A stretch of DNA of 64,000 nt from Kiritimatiellia bacterium (GTDB lineage: Bacteria; Verrucomicrobiota; Kiritimatiellia; PWTM01): the NCBI GenBank assembly GCA_026417735.1, contig JAOACR010000012.1, forward strand, positions 1 through 64,000. The letters run 5' to 3'. A program made the translations under genes and the position numbers. Positions 17,600 to 26,083 of this stretch are shown piece by piece. The notes under the pieces are model-generated. The model was given only the letters and a program-made list of their open reading frames with translations, did not search any database and was not told where the DNA came from. Numbering within the stretch: position 1 is the first letter of the stretch; every line of letters begins with the position of its first letter.

Positions 17600-18638
17600 G
17601 GGCCGCCTCCAGCGCCGCAAGTCTGCGCCCGAGCGCCTCCACTTCGGCCCGCAGCTCGGGCAGCCGCATCGTATAGGCGTGGATCCGCTTGAACTTGTCC
17701 ATCGCGATCGCCGGTGAGCCCAACACAATGGCGCCAGCGGGCACATCCTTCGAGACACCCGCCTGGGCACCAACGACCGCGCCGTCCCCCACTTCCAGAT
17801 GACCGGCGACGCCGACCTGGCCGGCCAGAATCACTCGCGAGCCGATCACCGCACTGCCCGCGATTCCCACCTGCGCCACAATGACGGAGTGGTCCCCGAT
17901 CACCACGTTGTGGGCAATCTGCACGAGGTTGTCCACCTTCACGCCGCGGCCGATCACCGTGCGGCCAAACCGCGCGCGGTCCACCGTCACGTTCGCGCCC
18001 AGCTCGACGTCGTCCCCGATTTCCACGATGCCGAGCTGCGGGATCTTCGTCCGCACGCCGTCCTCACCGGCCACATAGCCAAAACCGTCGCTGCCGATCA
18101 CGGTCCCATTGTGCACGATCACCCGCGCGCCGAGCCGGCACCGCTCCCGGATCGAGACGTGCGGATAGATCCGGCAGTCCGGCCCGATCACCACCTCGTG
18201 CCCGACATAGACGTGGGCCATCAGCACGGTGCGGTCGCCGATCTCCGCTCCGGCCTCGACCACCGCATACGGACCAATCCGCACGTCCGCCCCCAACCGG
18301 GCGCTCGGCGCAACAACCGCCGTCGGATGAATGCCCTCCGGATCCGGGGGGGGCGGTGGCGCGAACATCGCACAGGCGGCCGCAAACGCCGCATCCGGGT
18401 TGTCCACCCGGATCAGTGCGGCGGACGATGGACGGTCCCAGGCGCGCGCCACGATCACCGCGGACGCCCGCGTCGAGGCGACATACCCTGCATACCTCAT
18501 GTTGGCGACAAAGGTGACGTCGCCCGGACGCGCCTCGCGCAGCCCGGCCACGCCGCGCACCACTGCACTGCCGTCGCCCTCCAGCTCGCCGCCAAGTCGT
18601 GCGGCCAGCTCGGCCACCGTCAGCACGGGCGGGCTCAT
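17571..18638 (-). CDS. lpxD: UDP-3-O-acylglucosamine N-acyltransferase
   Basis: A 355-residue LpxD, the third enzyme of lipid A synthesis, which adds the N-linked 3-hydroxyacyl chain. The N-terminal uridine-binding domain (to about residue 100) is followed by a left-handed beta-helix of hexapeptide repeats. The catalytic His sits in DNLVQIAHNVVIGDHS. The C-terminal helix (LRAEVEALGRRLAALEAAL) is a trimer coiled coil. It lies downstream of ompH and bamA in the classic bamA-ompH-lpxD order, 10 bp after ompH, and overlaps the convergent tsaB end. Confidence 0.94.
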   Translation of the reverse strand: MSPPVLTVAELAARLGGELEGDGSAVVRGVAGLREARPGDVTFVANMRYAGYVASTRASAVIVARAWDRPSSAALIRVDNPDAAFAAACAMFAPPPPPDPEGIHPTAVVAPSARLGADVRIGPYAVVEAGAEIGDRTVLMAHVYVGHEVVIGPDCRIYPHVSIRERCRLGARVIVHNGTVIGSDGFGYVAGEDGVRTKIPQLGIVEIGDDVELGANVTVDRARFGRTVIGRGVKVDNLVQIAHNVVIGDHSVIVAQVGIAGSAVIGSRVILAGQVGVAGHLEVGDGAVVGAQAGVSKDVPAGAIVLGSPAIAMDKFKRIHAYTMRLPELRAEVEALGRRLAALEAALKPPTRPTG

Positions 18639-18648
18639 AAGCCGGCAC

Positions 18649-19293
18649 TTACCGGTTCGACGCGGCGCGATTCGTCGTGCCGCTCTCCCGGCTCGGCGGG
18701 GGAGGCAGATCGGGGGGTGCGCCCTTGTTCAGCTCCCGCAGAATGGCCTCGGTAATGTCGCTGCGCGGGTCCACGTACAACACCGCTTCCACACCGTTGA
18801 AGGTGGTGCCGGAAGAATCGAGCACCGCGATCAGGCCCTGGTCACGTGCGTATTTCTGGATCACCTCTTTGATTTCGCCGACCAGACCGCGGCGCATGCG
18901 CCGGCTCTGCTCCTCCAGCTGCTTCGTACGCCGCTCGCGGAAGCTCTGCACCCTCCCCTCCTGCTCGCGGATCGCCAGCACCTTTTCCTCCGCCGCGGCG
19001 CGCTTCGCCGCCCGCACCTCGTCGCTGAGCGCGGTGTTCAGCGACTCTTCCCGCAGCGAGTTGAACTCTCCCTGCAGCCGTTCCAGCTCGCCCGCAATGT
19101 TCTTCAGCTCCTCCTCAAACTCCCGCGCCTGCGCCTTCAGCTGCGCGTCCGCCACGCGAGTCTTGTAGTACTCGTTGAAGCAGCGGTCGAGGTTCACAAA
19201 CGCGACCGATGGCCTCCGATCCTGCGCGCCGACCGCCCCCGCCGCCAGCAGTCCCGCCACCACCCAGCCAAACACCCGCCGTCTCGTCGTCAT
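18649..19293 (-). CDS. OmpH/Skp-family periplasmic chaperone
   Basis: A 214-residue protein with a signal peptide (MTTRRRVFGWVVAGLLAAGAVGA), a first strand SVAFVNLDRCFNEY and then a long charged helical region (about residues 45-140) forming the two helices of the Skp tentacles. The closing strand region is QGLIAVLDSSGTTF. Skp holds unfolded outer-membrane proteins on their way to the Bam complex. It lies 24 bp after bamA and 10 bp before lpxD. The C-terminal tail is Pro/Ser/Asn rich and longer than in E. coli Skp. Confidence 0.9.
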   Translation of the reverse strand: MTTRRRVFGWVVAGLLAAGAVGAQDRRPSVAFVNLDRCFNEYYKTRVADAQLKAQAREFEEELKNIAGELERLQGEFNSLREESLNTALSDEVRAAKRAAAEEKVLAIREQEGRVQSFRERRTKQLEEQSRRMRRGLVGEIKEVIQKYARDQGLIAVLDSSGTTFNGVEAVLYVDPRSDITEAILRELNKGAPPDLPPPPSRESGTTNRAASNR

Positions 19294-19317
19294 CCCCGCA
19301 CGCCCTTTCCCCGTCCA

Positions 19318-21615
19318 TCAGAACGGATAGCCAAACGAAATGTTGAACCGCCCATTGTCGTCCCGATTGTACTCGTCGGAATCGATCTGCCACGCGTAGT
19401 CGATTCGCAGCGGCAACATCGGAATGTCCAGACGCAGTCCAAGACCGTAGCCGGAGTTCCAATCCAAATCAAACGTGTAGGGGTCGGCCCACACCATGCC
19501 ACCGTCCACAAACACCGCCGCCCGGACCATCTTATAGATCGGCACCGTGTACTCCACCGACGCGAACGCGAGGCTGCGGCCGCCGATCGGCTCGCCGGTC
19601 TCGTCCGCCGGCCCGATATGCCGGTACCGAAACGCACGAACGGTGTACAGGCCGCCCAGAAAGTAGCGGTCGAACAACGGCACCCGCTCTTCCCCCCCAA
19701 TCGCATCCATCACTCCCAGCTGGCCGCGCAGCAGCAGCACATGACCGCGCCAGATCGGAAAATACTGGTGCGAACGCAAGTCCAGCCGATACCACTGTGT
19801 GTCGCCGCCAAACGGACCGCCGGCGAGCTCGGCCGCCAGCCGCGTGTAGTTGCCGCGCGTGGTCAGCCGGATCCGGTCGCGCGTGTCGAACGCGAACGAC
19901 AGCTCACCGCTGCTCTTCAGCCGCGCCCCCTCCTCGGCCTTGATCTCCTCGCTGGCACTCTCGCGCACGTCCGAAATCGCAATACGCTCGAGGTTGTAAC
20001 CAACCCCGAGCGTCAGAAACGGCGTCAGCGGATGCTCCACCAGCACCTGCCCGCCGCGACGGCTGACGTCGTACAGCGCACTGAAGTAACTCGACTCCCG
20101 GCTGTACAGGTCCAGCGTCAGCCGCAGCCGCCGATCAAACAGATACGGCTCGACGAACTGCAGGTAGTAGTCTTGGCGCCGGGTGCCAAACATCGCACCG
20201 ATGCGGGCCTTCTGACCCCCACCGAACGGCGGCCACGAGGTGATGTCCACGTTCCCATGGCCCAGCTCCACCCGGCCGACAATTCGATCCACCGACGAGA
20301 ACGCCACCCCCGCCTCCGCCGTGCCCATCCGATCCTCCACCACCTCGACGACCAGGTCCTGCTGCGCAGGATCATCCGTCGGCTGGGGTGTCAGCGACAC
20401 GTGCGAGAAGTACCCGAGATTCCGGATCCGGTTCTCGCTGGTCCGGATGCGGCCGCGGTGGAACGGCTCACCGGGCGCCACCACAAGCTCGCGGCGGATC
20501 ACGTCCTCGCGCGTGACCACGTTGCCGCGAATCAGAATGTCCCGAATCCGCGCCGGTTCACCCTCCCGCACCGAAAGCCGAACGTGGGCGACGCCACTGG
20601 TCGGGTCCGCCTCGATGAGCGGCCGCACCTGCACGCCCACATGGCCGCGGTTACCGTAGTAGTCCGCAATCGCCTCCCGCGCCGCGTCCAGCGCGGACTG
20701 CGCCAGCGGTGCGCCCGGCGTCAGCTGCACCAACCGCGCGACGTCCTGCGTCGGAAATCGCGTCACCCCCTCGATCACCGCCGAGCCTAGCCGGTAACAC
20801 GGCCCCTCCGCAACGACATATTTTAAGCGGACGCGATCCCGTCCCTCCGGCACGATTGCCGGCCCACGCACCACCACGTCGAGATAGCCGAGGTCGCGGA
20901 ACGCCGCTTCAATCGCGGCGCGGTCGGCCCGAAGATCCTCGTCGTTCAGCCGCCCCGCCCCCGTCACCCAGTGGACCGGATTCCACCAGCGAAACGCCCG
21001 GGTCTTCAGCCTTGCCCGCAGCGTGCCGGGATCGATCGCCGTCGGACCGTAAAACTCAATCGCGCCCACCCGAGCGCGCGCTCCCTCGGTGACCGTGACC
21101 GCCACCCGCGACGCGCCGGGCTGGCGACCGGGTTCGATGCGCCACGCGACCCGCGCGTGAGGATAGAACCGTTTCGCGTATTCTTCCTGCACCCGCCGCG
21201 CGCCGGCCGCCAACAGCGCATCGTCCACCGGATCGCCCACCCCCAGTCCCAGCCACTCCCGAACGCGCCGGTTGCCCACCTCGTCCGCTCCCGTGATCTC
21301 GAGATGCTCAATCACCGGCCGAACCGCCACCTCCACCACCACGACCACCGCGTCCCGTCGCGAGCCGGGCTCCGCAAACACCCGCACCGAACTGAACCGC
21401 CCCGTGCGCTCCAGCGACCTCGCGTCCCGCATCGCGCGGGTCGGGTCATAGGGCTGCCCCTCCCGAGTCTCGATCGCCGACAGGACCGTCCCGGGATCCG
21501 CCGCGATGGCGCCGACGCTCTCCACGCGCACCCGCTCCACCAGCTGTGCGCCCGCCACAACCGGCAGCACCATCGCGCCAATCAGCAGCCAACGGATCCG
21601 CCGCGCCTCACTCAC
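19318..21615 (-). CDS. bamA: Outer-membrane protein assembly factor BamA
   Basis: A 765-residue BamA. A signal peptide (SEARRIRWLLIGAMVLPVVAGAQ) precedes five POTRA-type repeats (about residues 25-430) and a C-terminal Omp85 barrel that ends in NISFGYPF, with the terminal Phe expected of barrel proteins. RFLGGL-type residues appear as RYFLGGLYTVRAFRY. The start is a GTG at 21615 that overlaps the dnaB stop (GTGA). The open frame runs 143 codons further upstream inside dnaB, but that part is low-complexity and antisense-like. BamA inserts beta-barrel proteins into the outer membrane. Confidence 0.93.
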   Translation of the reverse strand: MSEARRIRWLLIGAMVLPVVAGAQLVERVRVESVGAIAADPGTVLSAIETREGQPYDPTRAMRDARSLERTGRFSSVRVFAEPGSRRDAVVVVVEVAVRPVIEHLEITGADEVGNRRVREWLGLGVGDPVDDALLAAGARRVQEEYAKRFYPHARVAWRIEPGRQPGASRVAVTVTEGARARVGAIEFYGPTAIDPGTLRARLKTRAFRWWNPVHWVTGAGRLNDEDLRADRAAIEAAFRDLGYLDVVVRGPAIVPEGRDRVRLKYVVAEGPCYRLGSAVIEGVTRFPTQDVARLVQLTPGAPLAQSALDAAREAIADYYGNRGHVGVQVRPLIEADPTSGVAHVRLSVREGEPARIRDILIRGNVVTREDVIRRELVVAPGEPFHRGRIRTSENRIRNLGYFSHVSLTPQPTDDPAQQDLVVEVVEDRMGTAEAGVAFSSVDRIVGRVELGHGNVDITSWPPFGGGQKARIGAMFGTRRQDYYLQFVEPYLFDRRLRLTLDLYSRESSYFSALYDVSRRGGQVLVEHPLTPFLTLGVGYNLERIAISDVRESASEEIKAEEGARLKSSGELSFAFDTRDRIRLTTRGNYTRLAAELAGGPFGGDTQWYRLDLRSHQYFPIWRGHVLLLRGQLGVMDAIGGEERVPLFDRYFLGGLYTVRAFRYRHIGPADETGEPIGGRSLAFASVEYTVPIYKMVRAAVFVDGGMVWADPYTFDLDWNSGYGLGLRLDIPMLPLRIDYAWQIDSDEYNRDDNGRFNISFGYPF

Positions 21616-23096
21616 TCTTCCGCGCTCCCCTCGCTGGGGCGGATCGGCACGTCCGCCTCCCCCGCACCTTCCGGCTTCATATCGGAGAACAACGTGTGGT
21701 CGCGGTCGAAGTAGAGATCCACCTCGCCCGTCATCCCGTTGCGCTGCTTCGCGACATCGACCACCGTCAGACCCGGATTCGCCTGAGCGTCCTGGTGCCG
21801 CGGATCGCGCCGATACTGAATCGGGCGGCGCATCAGCAAGATCACGTCCGCATCCTGCTCGATCGACCCCGAGTCCCGCAGGTCCGCCATCTTCGGCACT
21901 CCACTGCGGTCGCTCCGCTCGGGCTCGCGATTGAGCTGACTGAGCACCAGCACCGGCACGCGCAGCTCCTTCGCCATCGCCTTCAGACCCGCGGAGACCT
22001 GCGCGATCTGCTCCTGCCGCGACGTCGGCAGCGGCTCCGGACACCGCAGCAGCTGCAAATAGTCCACCACGATCAACGCGATCCCGTGCAGCGCCGCCAG
22101 CCGGCGTGCACGCGCCCGCAGCTCGTTCACGTCCATCCCGCTGGTCTCGTCAATGAAAATGCTCAACGCGCCGACCTCTTTCGCAATCGAGGCGAGCCGT
22201 CGCTGTTCGGTCGCGTCGCACACCCCCTCCACGATCCGTCGCCACGACACGCGTGCGCGCGAGCAGATCAGCCTCCGCACGATCCCTTCCGCGGACATCT
22301 CCAGCGTGAACACCGCGACCGCGCGCGGTACGCGGCCGGTCGGAGGATAGCCGGTGTGCGGGTTGTACCCGGTGGCGACATTCTCGACGATGTTCATCGC
22401 CAGCGACGTCTTGCCGACCGAGGGACGCGCCGCCAGAACAATCATCTCCGAGGGCTGCAGCCCCAGCAGGATCTTGTCCAAGTTGCGAAATCCCGTGCTC
22501 AGCCCCGTCCGCCGGGCCCCCCGCGCCTGCAGCAGTCCGCCGATCTCCTCCGAAACCTTTTCCACCACCCGCGGCCATTCGGGCGCGGTGCCGACGCTCA
22601 GATCGCGAATGCCGAAAATCAGTTGTTCCGCACGGTTCAAGACGTCGGTGGCGTCCGCATCACCGGAAGCAACGCAGAGACTCTCCACCTCGCGAGCCCG
22701 CGCCAGCAGTTCGCGCAAAATACGCTTCTGAAGAAGCACCTCAATGTAGTAGTCCGCGTGCGCAGAAGTCGGCGTCGCGTCAACCAGACCCTGCAGAAAC
22801 GTGTCGCCGCCGATCGCCTCCAGTCGCCCGAGATCGCGGAGTCGCGCACTGACGGTGAGCAGGTCGACCGGCCGTCCTTCGTCGTGCAGCGTGAGCGCGG
22901 TCTCAAAAACCTCGCGATGAAGCGGATTGTAGAAACAATCCGGCTTCACACGGCGCGACGCGCACGCGCCCAGCACCCGTTCGCCATCCACGAGAATACT
23001 GCCCAGCAGCCCCACTTCCGCCGCCTCGCTGTGCGGCGGCACCCCCACCGCCTCGGCGGCAGGCACCGGACGGCCGCGGCGGGTGGACGCGTGCAA
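21612..23096 (-). CDS. dnaB: Replicative DNA helicase DnaB
   Basis: A 494-residue DnaB. The N-terminal domain contains AAEVGLLGSILVDGERVL and FYNPLHREVFETALTLHDEG. The RecA-like domain has Walker A ARPSVGKTSLAMNI, FTLEMSAEGIVRRL, Walker B IALIVVDYLQLL and the DRSGVPKMADLRDSGSIEQDADVILLM block. It unwinds DNA ahead of the replisome. No intein interrupts it. It lies 6 bp after rplI in the conserved rpsF-ssb-rpsR-rplI-dnaB arrangement and is coupled to bamA by a GTGA overlap, which links replication and envelope genes in one operon here. Confidence 0.96.
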   Translation of the reverse strand: MHASTRRGRPVPAAEAVGVPPHSEAAEVGLLGSILVDGERVLGACASRRVKPDCFYNPLHREVFETALTLHDEGRPVDLLTVSARLRDLGRLEAIGGDTFLQGLVDATPTSAHADYYIEVLLQKRILRELLARAREVESLCVASGDADATDVLNRAEQLIFGIRDLSVGTAPEWPRVVEKVSEEIGGLLQARGARRTGLSTGFRNLDKILLGLQPSEMIVLAARPSVGKTSLAMNIVENVATGYNPHTGYPPTGRVPRAVAVFTLEMSAEGIVRRLICSRARVSWRRIVEGVCDATEQRRLASIAKEVGALSIFIDETSGMDVNELRARARRLAALHGIALIVVDYLQLLRCPEPLPTSRQEQIAQVSAGLKAMAKELRVPVLVLSQLNREPERSDRSGVPKMADLRDSGSIEQDADVILLMRRPIQYRRDPRHQDAQANPGLTVVDVAKQRNGMTGEVDLYFDRDHTLFSDMKPEGAGEADVPIRPSEGSAEE

Positions 23097-23102
23097 CGGA
23101 CG

Positions 23103-23549
23103 TTATTCCTCCGCGACGACCCAGATCTTCAGCGTCGCCTCGACACCGGGCGCGGGACGAACCGTCGCCCGCCAGGTGCCGATTTCATGAATCGGATGCT
23201 CCAGCTCGATCAGATGACGATCCACCTCGATGCCCTGTAGTTTCAGCGCCTCTGCAATCTGCACGTTCGTCACCGCGCCAAACAGTTTGCCGCCCTCGCC
23301 CGCCCTGGCCGCAATCGTGACCGAGGTCGTCTCAATCCGCCGGGCGAGCTCGCGAGCCGCCTGTTCCCGCGCAGCCTGTTCTGCGGCGCGAGCCGCGCGG
23401 ATCCGCTCCGCCCGCCGCCGGGCCGCCGGCGTCAGGACCTCCGCAAATCCTTTCGGAATCAAATAGTTGCGCGCGTATCCGTCCGCGACACGAACAACGT
23501 CGCCCTCGCCACCCAGACCTTCAACCGCTTTGATCAGAATCACATCCAT
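23103..23549 (-). CDS. rplI: 50S ribosomal protein L9
   Basis: A 148-residue bL9. The N-terminal domain reads MDVILIKAVEGLGGEGDVVRVADGYARNYLIPKGFA (checked in two parts), followed by the long Ala/Arg/Glu-rich connecting helix and the C-terminal RNA-binding domain with GKLFGAVTNVQIAEAL. The ATG at 23549 is preferred over the in-frame GTG six bases upstream because GGGAGAGG sits at the right distance from the ATG. The gene is 21 bp downstream of rpsR. It binds 23S rRNA near the L1 stalk. Confidence 0.96.
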   Translation of the reverse strand: MDVILIKAVEGLGGEGDVVRVADGYARNYLIPKGFAEVLTPAARRRAERIRAARAAEQAAREQAARELARRIETTSVTIAARAGEGGKLFGAVTNVQIAEALKLQGIEVDRHLIELEHPIHEIGTWRATVRPAPGVEATLKIWVVAEE

Positions 23550-23570
23550 CGTCACCTCTCCCGCAGCCGA

Positions 23571-23786
23571 CTAGGGCAGCAGCCCCAGTACGCGAGCACG
23601 GCCGATCGCGCGCCGGATCGCCCGCTGCTGGCGCGCGGTCGTGCCGGACAACCGCCGCGGCATGATCTTGCCGCGTTCGGTCATGAACTTCTTCAGCAGC
23701 TCGCAGTCCTTGTAGTCGATCTGCGTGACCCCCTGCAGATAGCGCGTGCCCCGCCGCGGCTGCGCTTTTTTGTTCCGTTTCGCCAT
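23571..23786 (-). CDS. rpsR: 30S ribosomal protein S18
   Basis: A 71-residue bS18 with the standard core [23 protein letters not shown] and the C-terminal [22 protein letters not shown]. It pairs with S6 on the central domain of 16S rRNA. AGAGGAGA precedes the ATG. It lies between ssb and rplI, as in many bacteria. Confidence 0.97.
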   Translation of the reverse strand: MAKRNKKAQPRRGTRYLQGVTQIDYKDCELLKKFMTERGKIMPRRLSGTTARQQRAIRRAIGRARVLGLLP

Positions 23787-23831
23787 GGTCGTCTCCTCTA
23801 CTCTCCGGGCAGGTCAACGAACGCCCGCCTC

Positions 23832-24359
23832 TCAGAACGGCAACTTGCTGTCCTCCTCAGAATCCTCGGGCTCTGCCCCACCGCGCCACGGTGTGGCCCG
23901 ATCGCCACCACCCGTGTCGTGCGGCCGCTCCGCCTCCTCTGGCGGAACTGGCGACTTCGCCGCCACCGGCGGCTCCGCTCCCTCCGTCATCCCGCCACGA
24001 TCCGCCGGCACGCTGTCGGCGGAGGCCCGCCCGCCACCAAGAAACTCAAAGTTCTCCGCCACCACGCTGATGCGGCTCTGACGCTTGCCCTCGCGGTCGG
24101 TCCATTCCTCCTGCCGCAGTCGTCCCTCGATCAGCACCGGCGAACCCATGCGCAGATACTTTCCGACCACCGCCGCCCGGTTGCCATACACCGCCACGTT
24201 GATGAAAAGGGTTTCCTCCCGATCCTTGCCGGACCGGTCGCGAAACCGCCGGTTCACCGCCAAGCGCATCTCCGCGACATCTTCCCCGCTGGGGAGTCGA
24301 CGGACATCTGGATCCTTCGTCAGGTTCCCAATCAAAAACACCTTATTGAGCGACGCCAT
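23832..24359 (-). CDS. ssb: Single-stranded DNA-binding protein
   Basis: A 175-residue SSB: an OB-fold (about residues 1-110) starting MASLNKVFLIGNLTKDPDVR, then a Pro/Glu/Gly-rich disordered linker, and the acidic tip DSEEDSKLPF that recruits partner proteins. Its start lies 17 bp inside the end of rpsF. Position between rpsF and rpsR is the usual one. It coats single-stranded DNA in replication and repair. Confidence 0.96.
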   Translation of the reverse strand: MASLNKVFLIGNLTKDPDVRRLPSGEDVAEMRLAVNRRFRDRSGKDREETLFINVAVYGNRAAVVGKYLRMGSPVLIEGRLRQEEWTDREGKRQSRISVVAENFEFLGGGRASADSVPADRGGMTEGAEPPVAAKSPVPPEEAERPHDTGGGDRATPWRGGAEPEDSEEDSKLPF

Positions 24360-24672
24360 GCTCCGCCTCCTCCCCCGCGCTCACCGGCGCCTCCGCACGG
24401 AACACGCGAAACCGGAACACATCCGGCGACAGACGCCATCGCTCGCTGAGCGACTGAAGCTTCTCCGGTTCCAGATCGAACGTGATCACCACGTAGTGCC
24501 CCGCCGTCTCTCGTTTCAGCGTTCGCGCAAACGTCCGACGCCCCAAGCGCGTCGTCGCAGTCACCGAGCCGCCGGCCTTTTCGATCTCCGTCTTCACCGT
24601 CTCAATCGCGGCATCCAGCTGCTCGTCTTTCATCCGCTCAGGAAAGATAAACATTCCTTCGTACCGTCTCAC
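24343..24672 (-). CDS. rpsF: 30S ribosomal protein S6
   Basis: A 109-residue bS6, MRRYEGMFIFPERMKDEQ, with GRRTFARTLKRETAGHYVVITFD matching the conserved core. The start is a GTG overlapping the pth stop codon (GTGA). It heads the S6-SSB-S18-L9-DnaB block. The C-terminus is short and slightly acidic. Confidence 0.95.
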   Translation of the reverse strand: MRRYEGMFIFPERMKDEQLDAAIETVKTEIEKAGGSVTATTRLGRRTFARTLKRETAGHYVVITFDLEPEKLQSLSERWRLSPDVFRFRVFRAEAPVSAGEEAEHGVAQ

Positions 24673-25259
24673 GGCTGCTGTGTCTCCTTCGGTTCGGCGT
24701 TGAATTCGTTCATCGCCCGCTCAATACCCCGCGTCAACAGCGTCTCCACCGCCGCGGCCGCCCGTTCCATCGCCGCCTCCGCTACCGGCCGCTCCTCCTC
24801 CGAAAATCTTGACAGCACGTGCGCAACGGTGTCGCGATCGCCCCGACCACGGCCAATGCCGATGCGCACCCGCGCGATGCCGTCGTCGCCCATCTGCTCG
24901 ATCACTGAGCCCATGCCGCGGTGTCCGCCCGAACTGCCGCGCGCGCGCACCCGCACCGTGCCGAGCGGCAGGTCCACATCGTCGTAGACCACCACCACCT
25001 CCGACGGGCGCAGACGATGCCAGCGGGCGAGCGCCGCCACTGCCTCACCGCTGGCGTTCATGTACGTCAGCGGCTTCACGAACAGCACCCGCCCCGCCTC
25101 CGGCAGCTCCGCGATCGCGCACTCGGCGGGCGCCTGCCGGCTCCGGCGCCACTCGGCCCCCACCCGCCGCGCCAGACGTTCCACCACCTCAAACCCCGCG
25201 TTGTGGCGCGTCCCCGCATATTCGCTGCCCGGATTGCCAAGTCCAACCACCATTTTCAC
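24669..25259 (-). CDS. pth: Peptidyl-tRNA hydrolase
   Basis: A 196-residue Pth that frees tRNA from peptidyl-tRNA lost by ribosomes. The start region KMVVGLGNPGSEYAGTRHNAGF contains the catalytic His (in TRHNAGF). KPLTYMNASG holds the substrate-binding Asn, and VVVYDDVDLPLG holds the catalytic Asp. SSGGHRGMGSV is also conserved. The start is probably the GTG at 25259; the ATG at 25253 would remove two residues. The open frame runs upstream through 88 Arg-rich codons that are the out-of-frame reading of the rplY tail and are not translated. Confidence 0.94.
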   Translation of the reverse strand: MKMVVGLGNPGSEYAGTRHNAGFEVVERLARRVGAEWRRSRQAPAECAIAELPEAGRVLFVKPLTYMNASGEAVAALARWHRLRPSEVVVVYDDVDLPLGTVRVRARGSSGGHRGMGSVIEQMGDDGIARVRIGIGRGRGDRDTVAHVLSRFSEEERPVAEAAMERAAAAVETLLTRGIERAMNEFNAEPKETQQP

Positions 25260-25287
25260 GGCGCCGCCGCGCGCGCTCCGGCACCGA

Positions 25288-26055
25288 TCAGCCCTTCGCG
25301 CCCTTCTCCTTTCCGCCCTTCGCGACCGCCTCCTTCGGCTCCTTCGCCTCCTTGCCCTCCTTCGCCGCGGCCGGCGCCGCCTTCGCAGCGCCCTTCTCCG
25401 TGGCCGCCTCGCCTTCCTCGCCCTTCTTCTCCGTAAGCACCTCCGGCTCCGCTGCCGCCGCCGCCTCCGTGGCGGCCGCCGGCGCCTCCTCCGCCTTCGG
25501 CATCGACACGGCCGCGATCGCAATGTCCGGGGCGGTGACGATCCGGTAGCGGGCTGGGTCCAACCGAATGTCGCCCACGCTCAGGTGCCGGCCCACCGCC
25601 AGTCCCGACACGTCCACTGGAATCTCCTCCGGGATGTCGCCGGGCAAGCACTCGACCTCCACCACTCGCAACAGATGGTCCAGGATGCCCCCCTGCTGCG
25701 TCACACCGATCGGATCCCCCACCAGCCGCAACGGCACCTCCACGCGGATGCGCCGCGTCATCGACACCTCGTAGAAGTCCACGTGCAGCACCGAGCTGTT
25801 CAGCGGATGATGCTGCACCTCTTTCAGCAACACCGGCCGCCGGGTCCCCTCCAGCTCGAGGCTCACCAGCATGTGCTCGCCGCGGTGATGCTGCAGCATC
25901 AGCCCAAAGTCGTGCGCGTTCAACCACACTGGCTCGCCCGGGCGCCCCTCGCAGTACACGATCGCCGGAATCTTGCCTGCCCGCCGCAACCGTCGCGCCG
26001 CCGCGCTGCCGCACGCCTCACGACGCTCCGCCCGCACCACGATCGTCTCGCTCAT
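25288..26055 (-). CDS. rplY: 50S ribosomal protein L25/general stress protein Ctc
   Basis: A 255-residue long-form bL25. The N-terminal 5S-rRNA-binding domain (about residues 1-92) is followed by the Ctc beta-barrel domain (to about 190) with ECLPGDIPEEIPVDVSGLAVG. A long low-complexity tail of Ala, Lys and Glu then runs for about 60 residues, well beyond the family's usual end. The prs-rplY-pth order is widely conserved. The tail's repetitive GC-rich DNA creates the long Arg-rich shadow frames seen on both strands. Confidence 0.95.
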   Translation of the reverse strand: MSETIVVRAERREACGSAAARRLRRAGKIPAIVYCEGRPGEPVWLNAHDFGLMLQHHRGEHMLVSLELEGTRRPVLLKEVQHHPLNSSVLHVDFYEVSMTRRIRVEVPLRLVGDPIGVTQQGGILDHLLRVVEVECLPGDIPEEIPVDVSGLAVGRHLSVGDIRLDPARYRIVTAPDIAIAAVSMPKAEEAPAAATEAAAAAEPEVLTEKKGEEGEAATEKGAAKAAPAAAKEGKEAKEPKEAVAKGGKEKGAKG

Positions 26056-26083
26056 CCGTCCTGCTCCCGATCTCCGTCCGCCC

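Noticed and set aside
24669-25523. An Arg-rich N-terminal extension of pth (about 88 residues)
   Set aside because: It is the out-of-frame reading of the repetitive Lys/Ala/Glu tail of rplY; Pth normally starts at KMVVGLGNPG.
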